Part shown: piece by piece, positions 15,830 to 23,841 of the stretch
Layout: every line of letters begins with the position of its first letter
How positions within the stretch are numbered: the stretch's first letter is position 1
Source: Flavobacterium sp.
Lineage (GTDB): Bacteria > Bacteroidota > Bacteroidia > Flavobacteriales > Flavobacteriaceae
NCBI RefSeq assembly: GCF_021151785.1
Contig: NZ_JAGKWP010000001.1
Location: 6,679 to 70,678 of the forward strand
Direction of reading: 5' to 3'
Length of the DNA stretch: 64,000 nucleotides
The notes under the pieces: model-generated
What the model saw: the letters and a program-made list of their open reading frames with translations, nothing else
The model's database searches: none
What the model was told of the DNA's origin: nothing
Position numbers and translations under genes: made by a program

Positions 15830-18799
15830 ATGAAATACTTCCACAACGAAATCGAAGCCAAATGGCAACAATATTGGGCCGAAAACGGTACTTTTAAAGC
15901 ATCAAATAATAGTGATAAACCTAAATATTATGTATTAGATATGTTTCCTTATCCATCTGGAGCTGGGTTACATGTAGGACATCCGCTGGGTTATATTGCT
16001 TCTGATATTGTGGCACGATTTAAAAGACATCAAGGTTTTAATGTGTTACACCCACAAGGGTACGATTCATTTGGTTTGCCAGCTGAACAGTATGCAATTC
16101 AGACTGGTCAACATCCAGAAAAAACAACTCGTGAAAACATTGCGCGCTACCGTGAACAATTAGATAAAATTGGTTTTTCGTTTGATTGGAGTCGTGAAGT
16201 ACGTACTTCTAATCCGGATTATTATAAACATACACAATGGATTTTCATTCAGTTATTCGAGTCTTGGTACAATAACGATACGAACCAGGCAGAAGCGATT
16301 GCAACGTTAATCGGAAAATTTGAAAAAGAAGGAAATGTTAATGTTAATGCGGTTTGTGATGAGAATATCGTTTCTTTTACGGCAGCTGAATGGAATTCTT
16401 TTTCTTCAGAACAACAACAAAAAATTCTATTACAATACAGATTAACCTATTTGGCGGAAACCGAAGTAAACTGGTGTCCGGCTTTAGGAACGGTTCTAGC
16501 TAATGACGAAATCGTAAACGGCGTTTCGGAACGTGGCGGGCATCCGGTAATTCGTAAAAAAATGACGCAATGGTCGATGCGTATTTCGGCGTATGCAGAA
16601 CGTTTGTTACAAGGTTTAGAAACGATTGACTGGACTGAATCATTGAAAGAATCACAACGTAATTGGATTGGAAAATCAGTTGGAGCAATGGTTTCGTTTA
16701 ATGTAAATAATCACGATGCTAAAATTGATGTATTTACAACAAGACCTGATACGATTTTTGGAGTAACGTTTATGACGCTAGCACCAGAACACGAATTGGT
16801 TGCGAAAATCACAACTCCTGAACAAAAAGCAGCGGTAGACGCTTATGTTGAAGCTACTGCAAAACGTTCGGAAAGGGAAAGAATGGCAGATGTTAAAACG
16901 ATTTCAGGTGTTTTCACTGGCGCGTATGCAGAACATCCGTTTACCAAAGAACCCATTCCAGTTTGGATTGGCGATTATGTATTAGCCGGTTACGGAACGG
17001 GTGCGGTTATGGCGGTTCCATGTGGTGATGAGCGTGATTATGCTTTCGCAAATTTCTTCAAAGGAACACACGGCATGCCCGAAATTAAAAATATTTTCAA
17101 TCAAGATATTTCAGAAGCCGCTTACGGTGAAAAAGGTGGTTTTGAATTAGTAGATTCCGATTTCTTAAACGGACTAGATTATAAATCGGGAACTAAGAAA
17201 GTTATTGAGGAATTAGAAAAAATTGGTACTGGAAAAGCAAAAGTAAATTACCGTTTACGTGATGCGGTTTTCTCTCGCCAAAGATATTGGGGCGAACCAT
17301 TCCCAGTATATTATGTGAATGGTTTACCACAAATGATTGATAAAAAACACTTACCAATAGTACTTCCAGAAGTTGAAAAATACTTACCAACGGAAGATGG
17401 GCAACCACCATTAGGAAATGCAACCGTTTGGGCTTGGGATACCGAGAAAAATACAGTAGTAAGCAATGATTTGATTGATAATGTAACTGTATTTCCATTA
17501 GAGTTAAACACCATGCCGGGTTGGGCAGGTTCGTCTTGGTACTGGATGCGATACATGGATGCCCAAAATGAAAACGAATTTGCTAGTGAAGAAGCACTAA
17601 AATATTGGGAAAATGTAGATTTATACATTGGAGGAAGCGAGCATGCTACCGGACATTTATTGTACGCTCGTTTTTGGAACAAATTCTTAAAAGATAGAGG
17701 TTTTGCACCAACCGAAGAACCATTCAAAAAGTTGATTAATCAAGGAATGATTTTGGGAATGAGTGCTTTTATATATAGATGGGAATATATAGTAAATTCT
17801 GAGGATAAAAAGAAAAAAGTTATTTTTTTTAGTAAAAACATAATTGATAAAGCGGTTAAAGAAAAAGCATTTATAACAGATTCTAATCAACAATCAAAAG
17901 ATGTTTTAGAAAGTTTGGTAAAAACATATGGTAGAATTAAACAGTCTGAAGCAAATTGGAATAACTTTACTCCAATCCACGTTGATTTATTTTGTATCAA
18001 TGATATCACTAACGAATTAGACATTGAAAAATTCAAGGCGCATCCTTTATATTTGGATTATGCTAACGCGGAATTTATTTTGGAAGATGGTAAATACATT
18101 GTAGGTCGCGAAGTAGAAAAAATGTCGAAATCGAAATACAACGTAGTCAATCCTGATGATATTTGTAACGAATATGGTGCGGATACGTTGCGTTTATACG
18201 AAATGTTCTTGGGTCCGTTAGAACAAGCGAAACCTTGGAACACGGCTGGTATTACAGGCGTTTATGGTTTCTTGAAAAAATTATGGCGTTTGTATTTCGA
18301 CGATAATGGGTTGAACATCACCAATGACGAACCAACGGCAGATATGTACAAATCGCTACACAAAACCATTAAAAAAGTAACCGAAGACATCGAGAATTTC
18401 TCGTTTAATACGTCGGTTTCGCAATTCATGATTTGTGTAAATGAATTATCGCAACAAAAATGTCATCATAGAGCCATCTTAGAACCTTTAGCGGTTTTAG
18501 TTTCGCCTTATGCGCCACATATCGCGGAAGAATTGTGGTGTGCATTAGGTCACGAAGGTTCTATTGCCACAGTAGCTTTCCCTAAATTTGAAGAAAAATA
18601 TTTAGTAGAAAGTGAAAAAGAATATCCGGTTTCATTCAACGGAAAAATGCGTTTCACTATTAAGTTGCCGTTAGATTTAACCGCAGCACAAATTGAAGAA
18701 ATCGTTATGGCCGATGAGCGTACACAAAACCAGTTACAAGGTAGAACACCAAATAAAGTGATTATCGTTCCAGGAAAGATTATTAATTTGGTGGGATAG
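15830..18799 (+). CDS. leuS: Leucine--tRNA ligase
   Basis: This class I synthetase charges tRNA-Leu and edits mischarged products. The HIGH motif is HVGH (residues 48-51) and the KMSKS motif lies at residues 764-768. The editing domain is visible (DVFTTRPDTIFGVTFMTLAPEH, GYGTGAVMAVPCGDERD). At 989 residues it is longer than the approximately 860-residue E. coli enzyme. Part of the excess is a segment in the N-terminal catalytic region (about residues 145-205) and part is the leucine-specific insertion just before KMSKS (about 645-730). The latter is lysine- and asparagine-rich, with visibly more AT-rich codons than its surroundings. The frame is intact throughout. Confidence 0.96.
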   Translation: MKYFHNEIEAKWQQYWAENGTFKASNNSDKPKYYVLDMFPYPSGAGLHVGHPLGYIASDIVARFKRHQGFNVLHPQGYDSFGLPAEQYAIQTGQHPEKTTRENIARYREQLDKIGFSFDWSREVRTSNPDYYKHTQWIFIQLFESWYNNDTNQAEAIATLIGKFEKEGNVNVNAVCDENIVSFTAAEWNSFSSEQQQKILLQYRLTYLAETEVNWCPALGTVLANDEIVNGVSERGGHPVIRKKMTQWSMRISAYAERLLQGLETIDWTESLKESQRNWIGKSVGAMVSFNVNNHDAKIDVFTTRPDTIFGVTFMTLAPEHELVAKITTPEQKAAVDAYVEATAKRSERERMADVKTISGVFTGAYAEHPFTKEPIPVWIGDYVLAGYGTGAVMAVPCGDERDYAFANFFKGTHGMPEIKNIFNQDISEAAYGEKGGFELVDSDFLNGLDYKSGTKKVIEELEKIGTGKAKVNYRLRDAVFSRQRYWGEPFPVYYVNGLPQMIDKKHLPIVLPEVEKYLPTEDGQPPLGNATVWAWDTEKNTVVSNDLIDNVTVFPLELNTMPGWAGSSWYWMRYMDAQNENEFASEEALKYWENVDLYIGGSEHATGHLLYARFWNKFLKDRGFAPTEEPFKKLINQGMILGMSAFIYRWEYIVNSEDKKKKVIFFSKNIIDKAVKEKAFITDSNQQSKDVLESLVKTYGRIKQSEANWNNFTPIHVDLFCINDITNELDIEKFKAHPLYLDYANAEFILEDGKYIVGREVEKMSKSKYNVVNPDDICNEYGADTLRLYEMFLGPLEQAKPWNTAGITGVYGFLKKLWRLYFDDNGLNITNDEPTADMYKSLHKTIKKVTEDIENFSFNTSVSQFMICVNELSQQKCHHRAILEPLAVLVSPYAPHIAEELWCALGHEGSIATVAFPKFEEKYLVESEKEYPVSFNGKMRFTIKLPLDLTAAQIEEIVMADERTQNQLQGRTPNKVIIVPGKIINLVG

Positions 18800-18827
18800 T
18801 TATTGATCTATTTTGAAAAATTAGAGA

Positions 18828-18912
18828 GACTGCCTTAAAAGTCTAATTTTGTCAAGCGGAGTTTATATAAATTTGCAATGACAATATGAGGATTTTTTAG
18901 GCAGTCTTTTTT
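18828..18912 (+). repeat. Hairpin repeat element with nested inverted repeats, acting as leuS terminator
   Basis: The outer arms GACTGCCTTAAAA (18828-18840) and TTTTTTAGGCAGTC (18893-18906) are followed by TTTTTTATTT. Inside is a second inverted repeat, TTGTCA (18849-18854) / TGACAA (18879-18884). It has the form of a small mobile or amplified intergenic element that also works as a terminator. Related arms occur at 2262 and 55416. Confidence 0.6.
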
Positions 18913-18941
18913 ATTTAATTGATTGTTCTAAAGATAATCTG

Positions 18942-19490
18942 TTATTTTTTGGCTTTTTTCCATGCCGTTTCATATCCTAAAAGAATAGCTGGGTGAACAA
19001 ATTTTACAAAGTTTAATATTTTGTTACGGTCGGCTTCTTCGGCTTTAAATAAGGAGGGGAAAACATTAATTTCTGTATTAAACATGCTTGTCAATGAACC
19101 TTTTTCTTCAAAAGCGAAAGCATAATTGTTCATTAAGTATCGCGTTCTTCTTTTTACAATGTAGAATCTTTCCATTTTATTTAAATCAATGGTTTCTGAT
19201 TTGTGAAAAATTTTTCCAGTAGTTGTTTTATTGTAGAAATTTATTGTATTTCCATCACTTTCTACAACAAGCATAATTTCTTTATTTGTTACATATGTGT
19301 ATAGTTTTGAGAGGAAAAGAATTTCGCCACTCACTAGCAATAAACCTATGATTAGTATCCACCATGAGAATCCGTCTTTAAAAAGAAAACCACCAAAACT
19401 TATGATTCCAAAACCACAAAAAAGAGCAGCTATAATGCATAAGATAAATTTTAATTTTCTTTTTACTAATATGATTTCTAATGTTTCCAT
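18942..19490 (-). CDS. Uncharacterised membrane protein with two N-terminal TM segments
   Basis: Not recognised. The 182-residue protein begins with a basic stretch, then two membrane segments (FILCIIAALFCGFGIISFGGFLF and WWILIIGLLLVSGEILFL), then about 110 residues that read as a beta-rich domain (IMLVVESDGNTINFYNKTTTGKIFHKSETIDLNKMERFYIVKRRTRYLM), reminiscent of bacterial PH-like domains attached to membrane helices. It is the last gene of a leftward cluster with 19513 and 19835, spaced 22 bases from its neighbour. The PH-like reading is an impression, not a demonstrated match. Confidence 0.7.
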   Translation of the reverse strand: METLEIILVKRKLKFILCIIAALFCGFGIISFGGFLFKDGFSWWILIIGLLLVSGEILFLSKLYTYVTNKEIMLVVESDGNTINFYNKTTTGKIFHKSETIDLNKMERFYIVKRRTRYLMNNYAFAFEEKGSLTSMFNTEINVFPSLFKAEEADRNKILNFVKFVHPAILLGYETAWKKAKK

Positions 19491-19512
19491 AAGGGTTAGT
19501 ACGTTATGTTAA

Positions 19513-19779
19513 TTAAAAGCGACCGGTTGCAATGTAGAAAAGTATCCAACCTAAACAACCAATCGCCAATCTCCAAATTAATTTCTTCAATAGTTGATGA
19601 GAATATAACTTTCCTCTTTCTAAATACTCATCTGTATTGTCATTTGATGTTCCTACTTTTTTAGAAATTTTAGTACCTGCAACAGCACTAAGTGATAGTA
19701 CATAGAGAATGGCTACCCAAGCAGCATTAGCAAATCCTATAAGCATTAATATCATTCCGATGATTGATAGTGTATCCAT
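19513..19779 (-). CDS. Small two-TM membrane protein, uncharacterised
   Basis: Not recognised. The 88 residues contain one N-terminal hydrophobic segment (IIGMILMLIGFANAAWVAILYVLSL), a polar loop (GTKISKKVGTSNDNTDEYLERGKLYSHQ) and a C-terminal hydrophobic segment (LAIGCLGWILFYIATGRF). It lies between two other unknown genes on the same strand, 22 and 55 bases away, so they probably form one operon. Confidence 0.65.
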   Translation of the reverse strand: MDTLSIIGMILMLIGFANAAWVAILYVLSLSAVAGTKISKKVGTSNDNTDEYLERGKLYSHQLLKKLIWRLAIGCLGWILFYIATGRF

Positions 19780-19834
19780 TTTATTTTTTTAGTATGGTGA
19801 TTTATTTACTCCTATTTTTTTGTAGAAAGACAAG

Positions 19835-20383
19835 TTATTTTGACACAGTAGCTTTAGCTGCTTCATACATTACTTTGATGTCTTCGTCACTATATTTTGT
19901 AAACTTATCAGGGGATTTGTCATAAGACATTCCTTCTGTAATTGTGATTGCTTTATCTCCTGATTTTACACCATAAAAGAAACTTAGTCCTGATTCACTT
20001 CTTTTCAGAAAACCATTTTGCTCATCTGATTCGAATTTTTTAAATCCTGGACTTAACTCAGAGTCACTAGCTAATATTTTAAGGTCAGCTATTTTTTCTG
20101 CAATGCTATTGTATTTTTCATCTTCATTAAAAGGATTAGAAAAATCTTCTTTGATGAATGTAATTTTAAAATATTTGCCACCATAAACTACAATGTTGTT
20201 TCCGTCCTGAATAATTTTAGCTCCCTTTGGGGCTTTTGTTATTACATTTATTCCTTTACTACTTAAATCAAAATCAATTAAATCTGATGTTTTGTAATGG
20301 ATATCAATATTGTTGTTTTTTGAAGTTTGAGCTTGAGAAATAGTAAATCCTAATAGTAGAAATAGTAGATTAATTTTTTTCAT
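19835..20383 (-). CDS. Uncharacterised exported protein
   Basis: Not recognised. The signal peptide MKKINLLFLLLGFTISQAQ is followed by about 163 residues. A possible single domain (GAKIIQDGNNIVVYGGKYFKITFIKE, later FLKRSESGLSFFYGVKSGDKAITI) reads as alternating beta strands, with a helical C-terminus (SDEDIKVMYEAAKAT). No cysteines or catalytic motif are evident. It is first in the leftward three-gene cluster and has a good promoter element at 20424-20431. Confidence 0.7.
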   Translation of the reverse strand: MKKINLLFLLLGFTISQAQTSKNNNIDIHYKTSDLIDFDLSSKGINVITKAPKGAKIIQDGNNIVVYGGKYFKITFIKEDFSNPFNEDEKYNSIAEKIADLKILASDSELSPGFKKFESDEQNGFLKRSESGLSFFYGVKSGDKAITITEGMSYDKSPDKFTKYSDEDIKVMYEAAKATVSK

Positions 20384-20423
20384 TGTGTTTACAGGTTATA
20401 AGTTAGTTTGTATTTATTTCATT

Positions 20424-20431
20424 CAAAACTA
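20424..20431 (-). promoter_or_regulatory. -7 promoter element (TAGTTTTG) of the three-gene unknown cluster
   Basis: Perfect TAnnTTTG on the minus strand, 40 bases before the ATG at 20383, with a TTG box about 20 bases further upstream (20452-20454). Confidence 0.55.
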
Positions 20432-20726
20432 GAAGAAGTGTATTAACTAACCAATTTATCTATTGGACTATTTATAAAAAATCATAAACTTTAAATTGTA
20501 TATATACTTGTTTTTCAAAAGGTTATTTTTATTATAAGACTTTTATATGAGCTAAATGTGAGATAGTGTTTGGCCTTAATTTATGTTGAATTATTGTGCT
20601 AGGAACGTGCATTAAAAAATAGTTTTGAATAGTCTTGTTTAGGATATTAGCTAAGAAATAAAATATTACTAAATAGGGATTGTGAATAGATTGTAATATT
20701 ATTTTTAATTAAAATAATAAAAGAGT

Positions 20727-20734
20727 TAGTTTTG
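20727..20734 (+). promoter_or_regulatory. -7 promoter element (TAGTTTTG) of the TlpA-like gene
   Basis: Perfect TAnnTTTG. It overlaps the TTG at 20732 that would open the longest frame, which rules out that start and supports the ATG at 20759. Confidence 0.6.
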
Positions 20735-20758
20735 AGTTATAGTAAAAAACATTTAATC

Positions 20759-21532
20759 ATGAGAAAATATTTATTTTTATTTTTAATTTATGCTGGTGTA
20801 TTACAAGCACAACAATTTCAATTTTTAAGTAAAAATGCAAAAGAATTAACACTAACTGAATTTCAAGCGTATAAATCTAAAGATTCACTATGGGTCATAG
20901 AAAGTTTTTTAGAAAACGGTAAAAAATATAACAAAGTGTTTATCGACTCGATTGTAAAAACTAAAACTTTTGGGAAGTATAAACAGCATTTTTTTAGAGA
21001 TACTATTGAGAATACTTTTACTATTGTATTAAGAAAAATGAGTGATGACGAAATTAAGAAAAGAAATGAGGAGCTAAATGCAAAAGTTGAAGGAGATAAA
21101 AAAAATAAAAAAATGATGCTGGGGAAATCTATGCAAAATCTTGTTTTTAAAGACATGGATGGTGCAGTTTACACTTCAGAAGAATTAAAAGGAAAAGTAG
21201 TTGTTGTGAATTTTTGGTTTACAAAATGCGTCCCGTGCATTAGGGAAATACCCGATTTAAATGCATTGAAAAAAGAGTTTGGTACAGATCAGGTGCTTTA
21301 TTTTGCGATAACCTATGATAATAAAGATTTGATTAATGAATTTGTAAAAAAACACCCCATTGATTTTACAATAATTCCTGAAGATAAGAATTCAATTAAT
21401 CAGTTTTTAGTTGGTTTTTATCCCACTAATTTTATACTAGATCAAGCAGGAAAAGTAGTTTTTGTTAATGACTTTTTTATGCAAAACATGTTTAAAGACA
21501 TGAGAAAAACAATAAAGAAATGTTTAAATTAG
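20759..21532 (+). CDS. TlpA-like exported thioredoxin-domain protein
   Basis: The start is the ATG at 20759, giving the signal peptide MRKYLFLFLIYAGVLQAQ. The N-terminal third is a charged domain of unknown function. From about residue 120 comes a TlpA/AhpC-TSA-like thioredoxin fold: FKDMDGAVYTSEELKGKVVVVNFWFTKCVPCIREIPDLNALKKEF, with active-site CVPC, and the cis-Pro loop GFYPTNFILD. Such proteins are periplasmic disulfide reductases or cytochrome-maturation aids. It is monocistronic, with its own promoter and a shared terminator at 21541-21570. The exact substrate is unknown. Confidence 0.85.
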   Translation: MRKYLFLFLIYAGVLQAQQFQFLSKNAKELTLTEFQAYKSKDSLWVIESFLENGKKYNKVFIDSIVKTKTFGKYKQHFFRDTIENTFTIVLRKMSDDEIKKRNEELNAKVEGDKKNKKMMLGKSMQNLVFKDMDGAVYTSEELKGKVVVVNFWFTKCVPCIREIPDLNALKKEFGTDQVLYFAITYDNKDLINEFVKKHPIDFTIIPEDKNSINQFLVGFYPTNFILDQAGKVVFVNDFFMQNMFKDMRKTIKKCLN

Positions 21533-21540
21533 TAAAATAA

Positions 21541-21570
21541 AAAAAGCGTTTAAATTTTAAACGCTTTTTT
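21541..21570. terminator. Bidirectional terminator
   Basis: Stem AAAAAGCGTTTAAA (21541-21554) with TTTAAACGCTTTTTT (21556-21570); A and T runs flank it on both sides, so it serves the TlpA-like gene and the convergent hemD. Confidence 0.85.
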
Positions 21571-21577
21571 TAGAATA

Positions 21578-22336
21578 TTATTTGGTTTTATTAACTTCGG
21601 CAACATATTTTTCCAAAGCTCCAGTCATTGATGGTGTTCCAGGAGCAGGAGCCATTATATCAATACGAAGTCCGTGTTCTAAAGCTTCTTTTTTTGTGGT
21701 TTCTCCAAAAACAGCTATTCTAGTATTGTTTTGTTGAAAATCAGGAAAGTTCTTAAACAATGATTTAATCCCTGTTGGGCTAAAGAAAGCTAAAACGTCA
21801 TAATAAACATCTTTCAAATCTGATAAATCGCTCATTACTGTTTTGTAGAAAATACCTTGCTTCCAATCTACTTTTAAACTTTCTAATGTTTGAGGCACAT
21901 CAGCATTTAATTGATCTGTATTAGGTAACAAGAATTTTTCATCTTTATACTTTTTGATTAATGGGGCTAAATCAGCAAATTCTTTTTGACCTACATAAAT
22001 CTTTCTTTTTCTATATACTACATATTTTTGTAAATAAAAGGCAATAGCCTCTGCTTGACAAAAATATTTTAAATCTTCCGGAACTTTATAACGCATTTCC
22101 TCTGCTACTCTAAAAAAGTGGTCTACAGAATTTTTGCTAGTAAAAATAATGGCAGTATAATTTTTTAAATCGATTTTTTGTGCTCTAATTTCTTTCGCAG
22201 GAACGCCTTCCACATGAATAAATGGTCTAAAATCAACTTTAACCTTCCATTTATTTTGCAGGTCGAAATAAGGGGAGTTTTCCACCTTTGGCTCTGGTTG
22301 TGAAACCAAAATAGTTTTCACTTTCAAATTTGACAT
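21578..22336 (-). CDS. hemD: Uroporphyrinogen-III synthase
   Basis: It closes hydroxymethylbilane into uroporphyrinogen III in heme and siroheme synthesis. I chose the ATG at 22336, three codons into a longer TTG-started frame, giving MSNLKVKTILVSQPEP. The HemD fold is poorly conserved, but AIIFTSKNSVDHFFRV, LLPNTDQLNADVPQTL, DVLAFFSPTGIKSLF and IAVFGETTKKEALEHGL match the scattered conserved positions. It follows the DUF4271 gene closely, a pairing typical of Flavobacteriia. No other heme gene is near. Confidence 0.88.
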   Translation of the reverse strand: MSNLKVKTILVSQPEPKVENSPYFDLQNKWKVKVDFRPFIHVEGVPAKEIRAQKIDLKNYTAIIFTSKNSVDHFFRVAEEMRYKVPEDLKYFCQAEAIAFYLQKYVVYRKRKIYVGQKEFADLAPLIKKYKDEKFLLPNTDQLNADVPQTLESLKVDWKQGIFYKTVMSDLSDLKDVYYDVLAFFSPTGIKSLFKNFPDFQQNNTRIAVFGETTKKEALEHGLRIDIMAPAPGTPSMTGALEKYVAEVNKTK

Positions 22337-22348
22337 ATCTAACAAATA

Positions 22349-23011
22349 CTAATTTTTTGTTATCCAATAATACATGAAATAATACGGTGCTATTTCAAGG
22401 GTGCAAAGATACAAAATAAAATAAAATATTTTACCTATGATTATTTTTTGATAAGTCTTTATCAAAAAGTAATAAGTAAGCACGTTGTAAAGCACAAAAA
22501 CACCGAGAATTATATAAAATACTAACTGAATTGGCGTTTGATTATAATATAAAAAAATATTTATAGGCAATAATACTAAACCTAAAAAAGCACGATAATT
22601 AACTTTAACTAAATTAAATTGTTCTACGAAACTTTCAACATTTAAAGTAGTTCCAACAATCTTTTCAATCAAAAATTTAGATAAAATAAAAACAAAGAGA
22701 AAAGTAAATATCTGAATGAAGGAAATGTAATTATCTGTTTTTGTATAATTAAAATAACTTAAAAGCAATAAAATGAAAAAAGAAAAAGAAATCAATTGGA
22801 TGATGAACATAGAAATAGTAAACCAGTTCATTAAATTACTCGTGTCTTTATAAATTTTGTTGTACTTATCTGAAATTCCTAATTTAAGAAATTCATTAAA
22901 ACGAACCTCAAAAACAGTTTTATTGGTAGCAATAATTATGGCGGCTAAAACAAACAGAATAGTAGCCCAATCTTTATTTACCAGTATACGTTCAATAAGT
23001 AATATATTCAT
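22349..23011 (-). CDS. DUF4271 family integral membrane protein
   Basis: A 220-residue protein with about six hydrophobic segments (WATILFVLAAIIIATNKTVF, WFTISMFIIQLISFSFFILLL and others) and a conserved FNEFLKLGISDKYNKIYK after the first. It matches the DUF4271 family that precedes hemD in many Flavobacteriia. Function unknown. The ATG is secure because it directly follows a perfect promoter element, with only CACC in between. Confidence 0.82.
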   Translation of the reverse strand: MNILLIERILVNKDWATILFVLAAIIIATNKTVFEVRFNEFLKLGISDKYNKIYKDTSNLMNWFTISMFIIQLISFSFFILLLLSYFNYTKTDNYISFIQIFTFLFVFILSKFLIEKIVGTTLNVESFVEQFNLVKVNYRAFLGLVLLPINIFLYYNQTPIQLVFYIILGVFVLYNVLTYYFLIKTYQKIIIGKIFYFILYLCTLEIAPYYFMYYWITKN

Positions 23012-23015
23012 GGTG

Positions 23016-23023
23016 CAAAAGTA
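23016..23023 (-). promoter_or_regulatory. -7 promoter element (TACTTTTG) of DUF4271-hemD, adjacent to start codon
   Basis: Perfect TAnnTTTG on the minus strand with a TTG box 17 bases upstream (23041-23043). The sequence TACTTTTGCACC then ATG differs in one base from the glyS arrangement. It predicts an mRNA starting at or next to the ATG. Confidence 0.65.
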
Positions 23024-23082
23024 ACAAAAATATTTGCTATCAATAATTATAAAATTATTAAGATTTAGAATGTAAAAAAAGC

Positions 23083-23090
23083 ATAATTTT
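23083..23090 (+). promoter_or_regulatory. -7 promoter element (TAATTTTG) of the mannosyltransferase-pyrC unit
   Basis: Perfect TAnnTTTG on the plus strand, about 20 bases before the ATG at 23110. Confidence 0.5.
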
Positions 23091-23109
23091 GCAAAGTAAA
23101 TAAATTGAT

Positions 23110-23832
23110 ATGTCTGCTGGTATAGTTATCATTCCCACTTATAACGAAATAGAAAATATTGAAAGAATTATTCATGCGGTTTTTCAGTTGCCCTCTTCCT
23201 TTCATTTGTTAATTGTTGATGATAATTCACCCGATGGGACAGCAGCTAAAGTTAAAGAATTACAAATCAAGTATAATGACCGTCTTTTTCTTGAGGTTCG
23301 ACAAAAAAAATCTGGATTAGGAACAGCTTATGTTCACGGTTTCAAATGGGCGCTAAGTCATAATTATGAATACATTTATGAAATGGATGCTGATTTTTCT
23401 CACAATCCTAATGATTTAGAAAAATTGTATGAAGCTTGTAAAAATGGGGCTGATTTAGCCATTGGGTCTAGATATTCAAAAGGGGTTAATGTGGTGAATT
23501 GGCCCTTAAACCGAGTTTTGATGTCTTATTTTGCTTCTGTTTATGTAAAGATGATTACGGGTATGAAAATTCATGACGCCACGGCTGGTTTTATTTGTTA
23601 CAGACGCAATGTGCTCGAAACGATTAATCTTGATAAAATAAAATTTGTAGGTTATGCGTTTCAAATTGAAATGAAGTATCGAGCTTTCGTGAAAAAATTT
23701 AAAATAGAAGAAGTGCCTATCATTTTTACAGATCGTACTTTAGGTGAATCAAAAATGAGTGGAGCAATTATAAGAGAAGCCGTTTTTGGTGTAATCATGC
23801 TTCGAATCAGAAAAATATTTAATAGACTTTAA
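23110..23832 (+). CDS. Polyprenol monophosphomannose synthase (DPM1-like GT2)
   Basis: A GT-A glycosyltransferase of family 2, 240 residues, without the C-terminal membrane domain. VIIPTYNEIENIERII, LLIVDDNSPDGTAAKVKEL and the DxD-like YEMDADFSHNPNDLEKL are typical, as are GSRYSKGVNVVNWPLNRVLMS and ATAGFICYRR. These match dolichol/polyprenol-phosphate mannose synthases, which move mannose from GDP-mannose to a lipid carrier for protein O-mannosylation or glycan building. Flavobacteria O-glycosylate periplasmic and surface proteins, which fits. The sugar is inferred. It is followed 9 bases later by pyrC. Confidence 0.9.
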   Translation: MSAGIVIIPTYNEIENIERIIHAVFQLPSSFHLLIVDDNSPDGTAAKVKELQIKYNDRLFLEVRQKKSGLGTAYVHGFKWALSHNYEYIYEMDADFSHNPNDLEKLYEACKNGADLAIGSRYSKGVNVVNWPLNRVLMSYFASVYVKMITGMKIHDATAGFICYRRNVLETINLDKIKFVGYAFQIEMKYRAFVKKFKIEEVPIIFTDRTLGESKMSGAIIREAVFGVIMLRIRKIFNRL

Positions 23833-23841
23833 TATAAAAAA

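Larger units (their letters stand above)
20384..20758. other. Gene-free AT-rich divergent intergenic region
   Basis: It separates the unknown cluster (leftward) from the TlpA-like gene (rightward). Apart from promoter elements at both ends (20424-20431 minus, 20727-20734 plus), I see no open frame of note, no convincing hairpin with T-run and no repeats. Confidence 0.6.
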
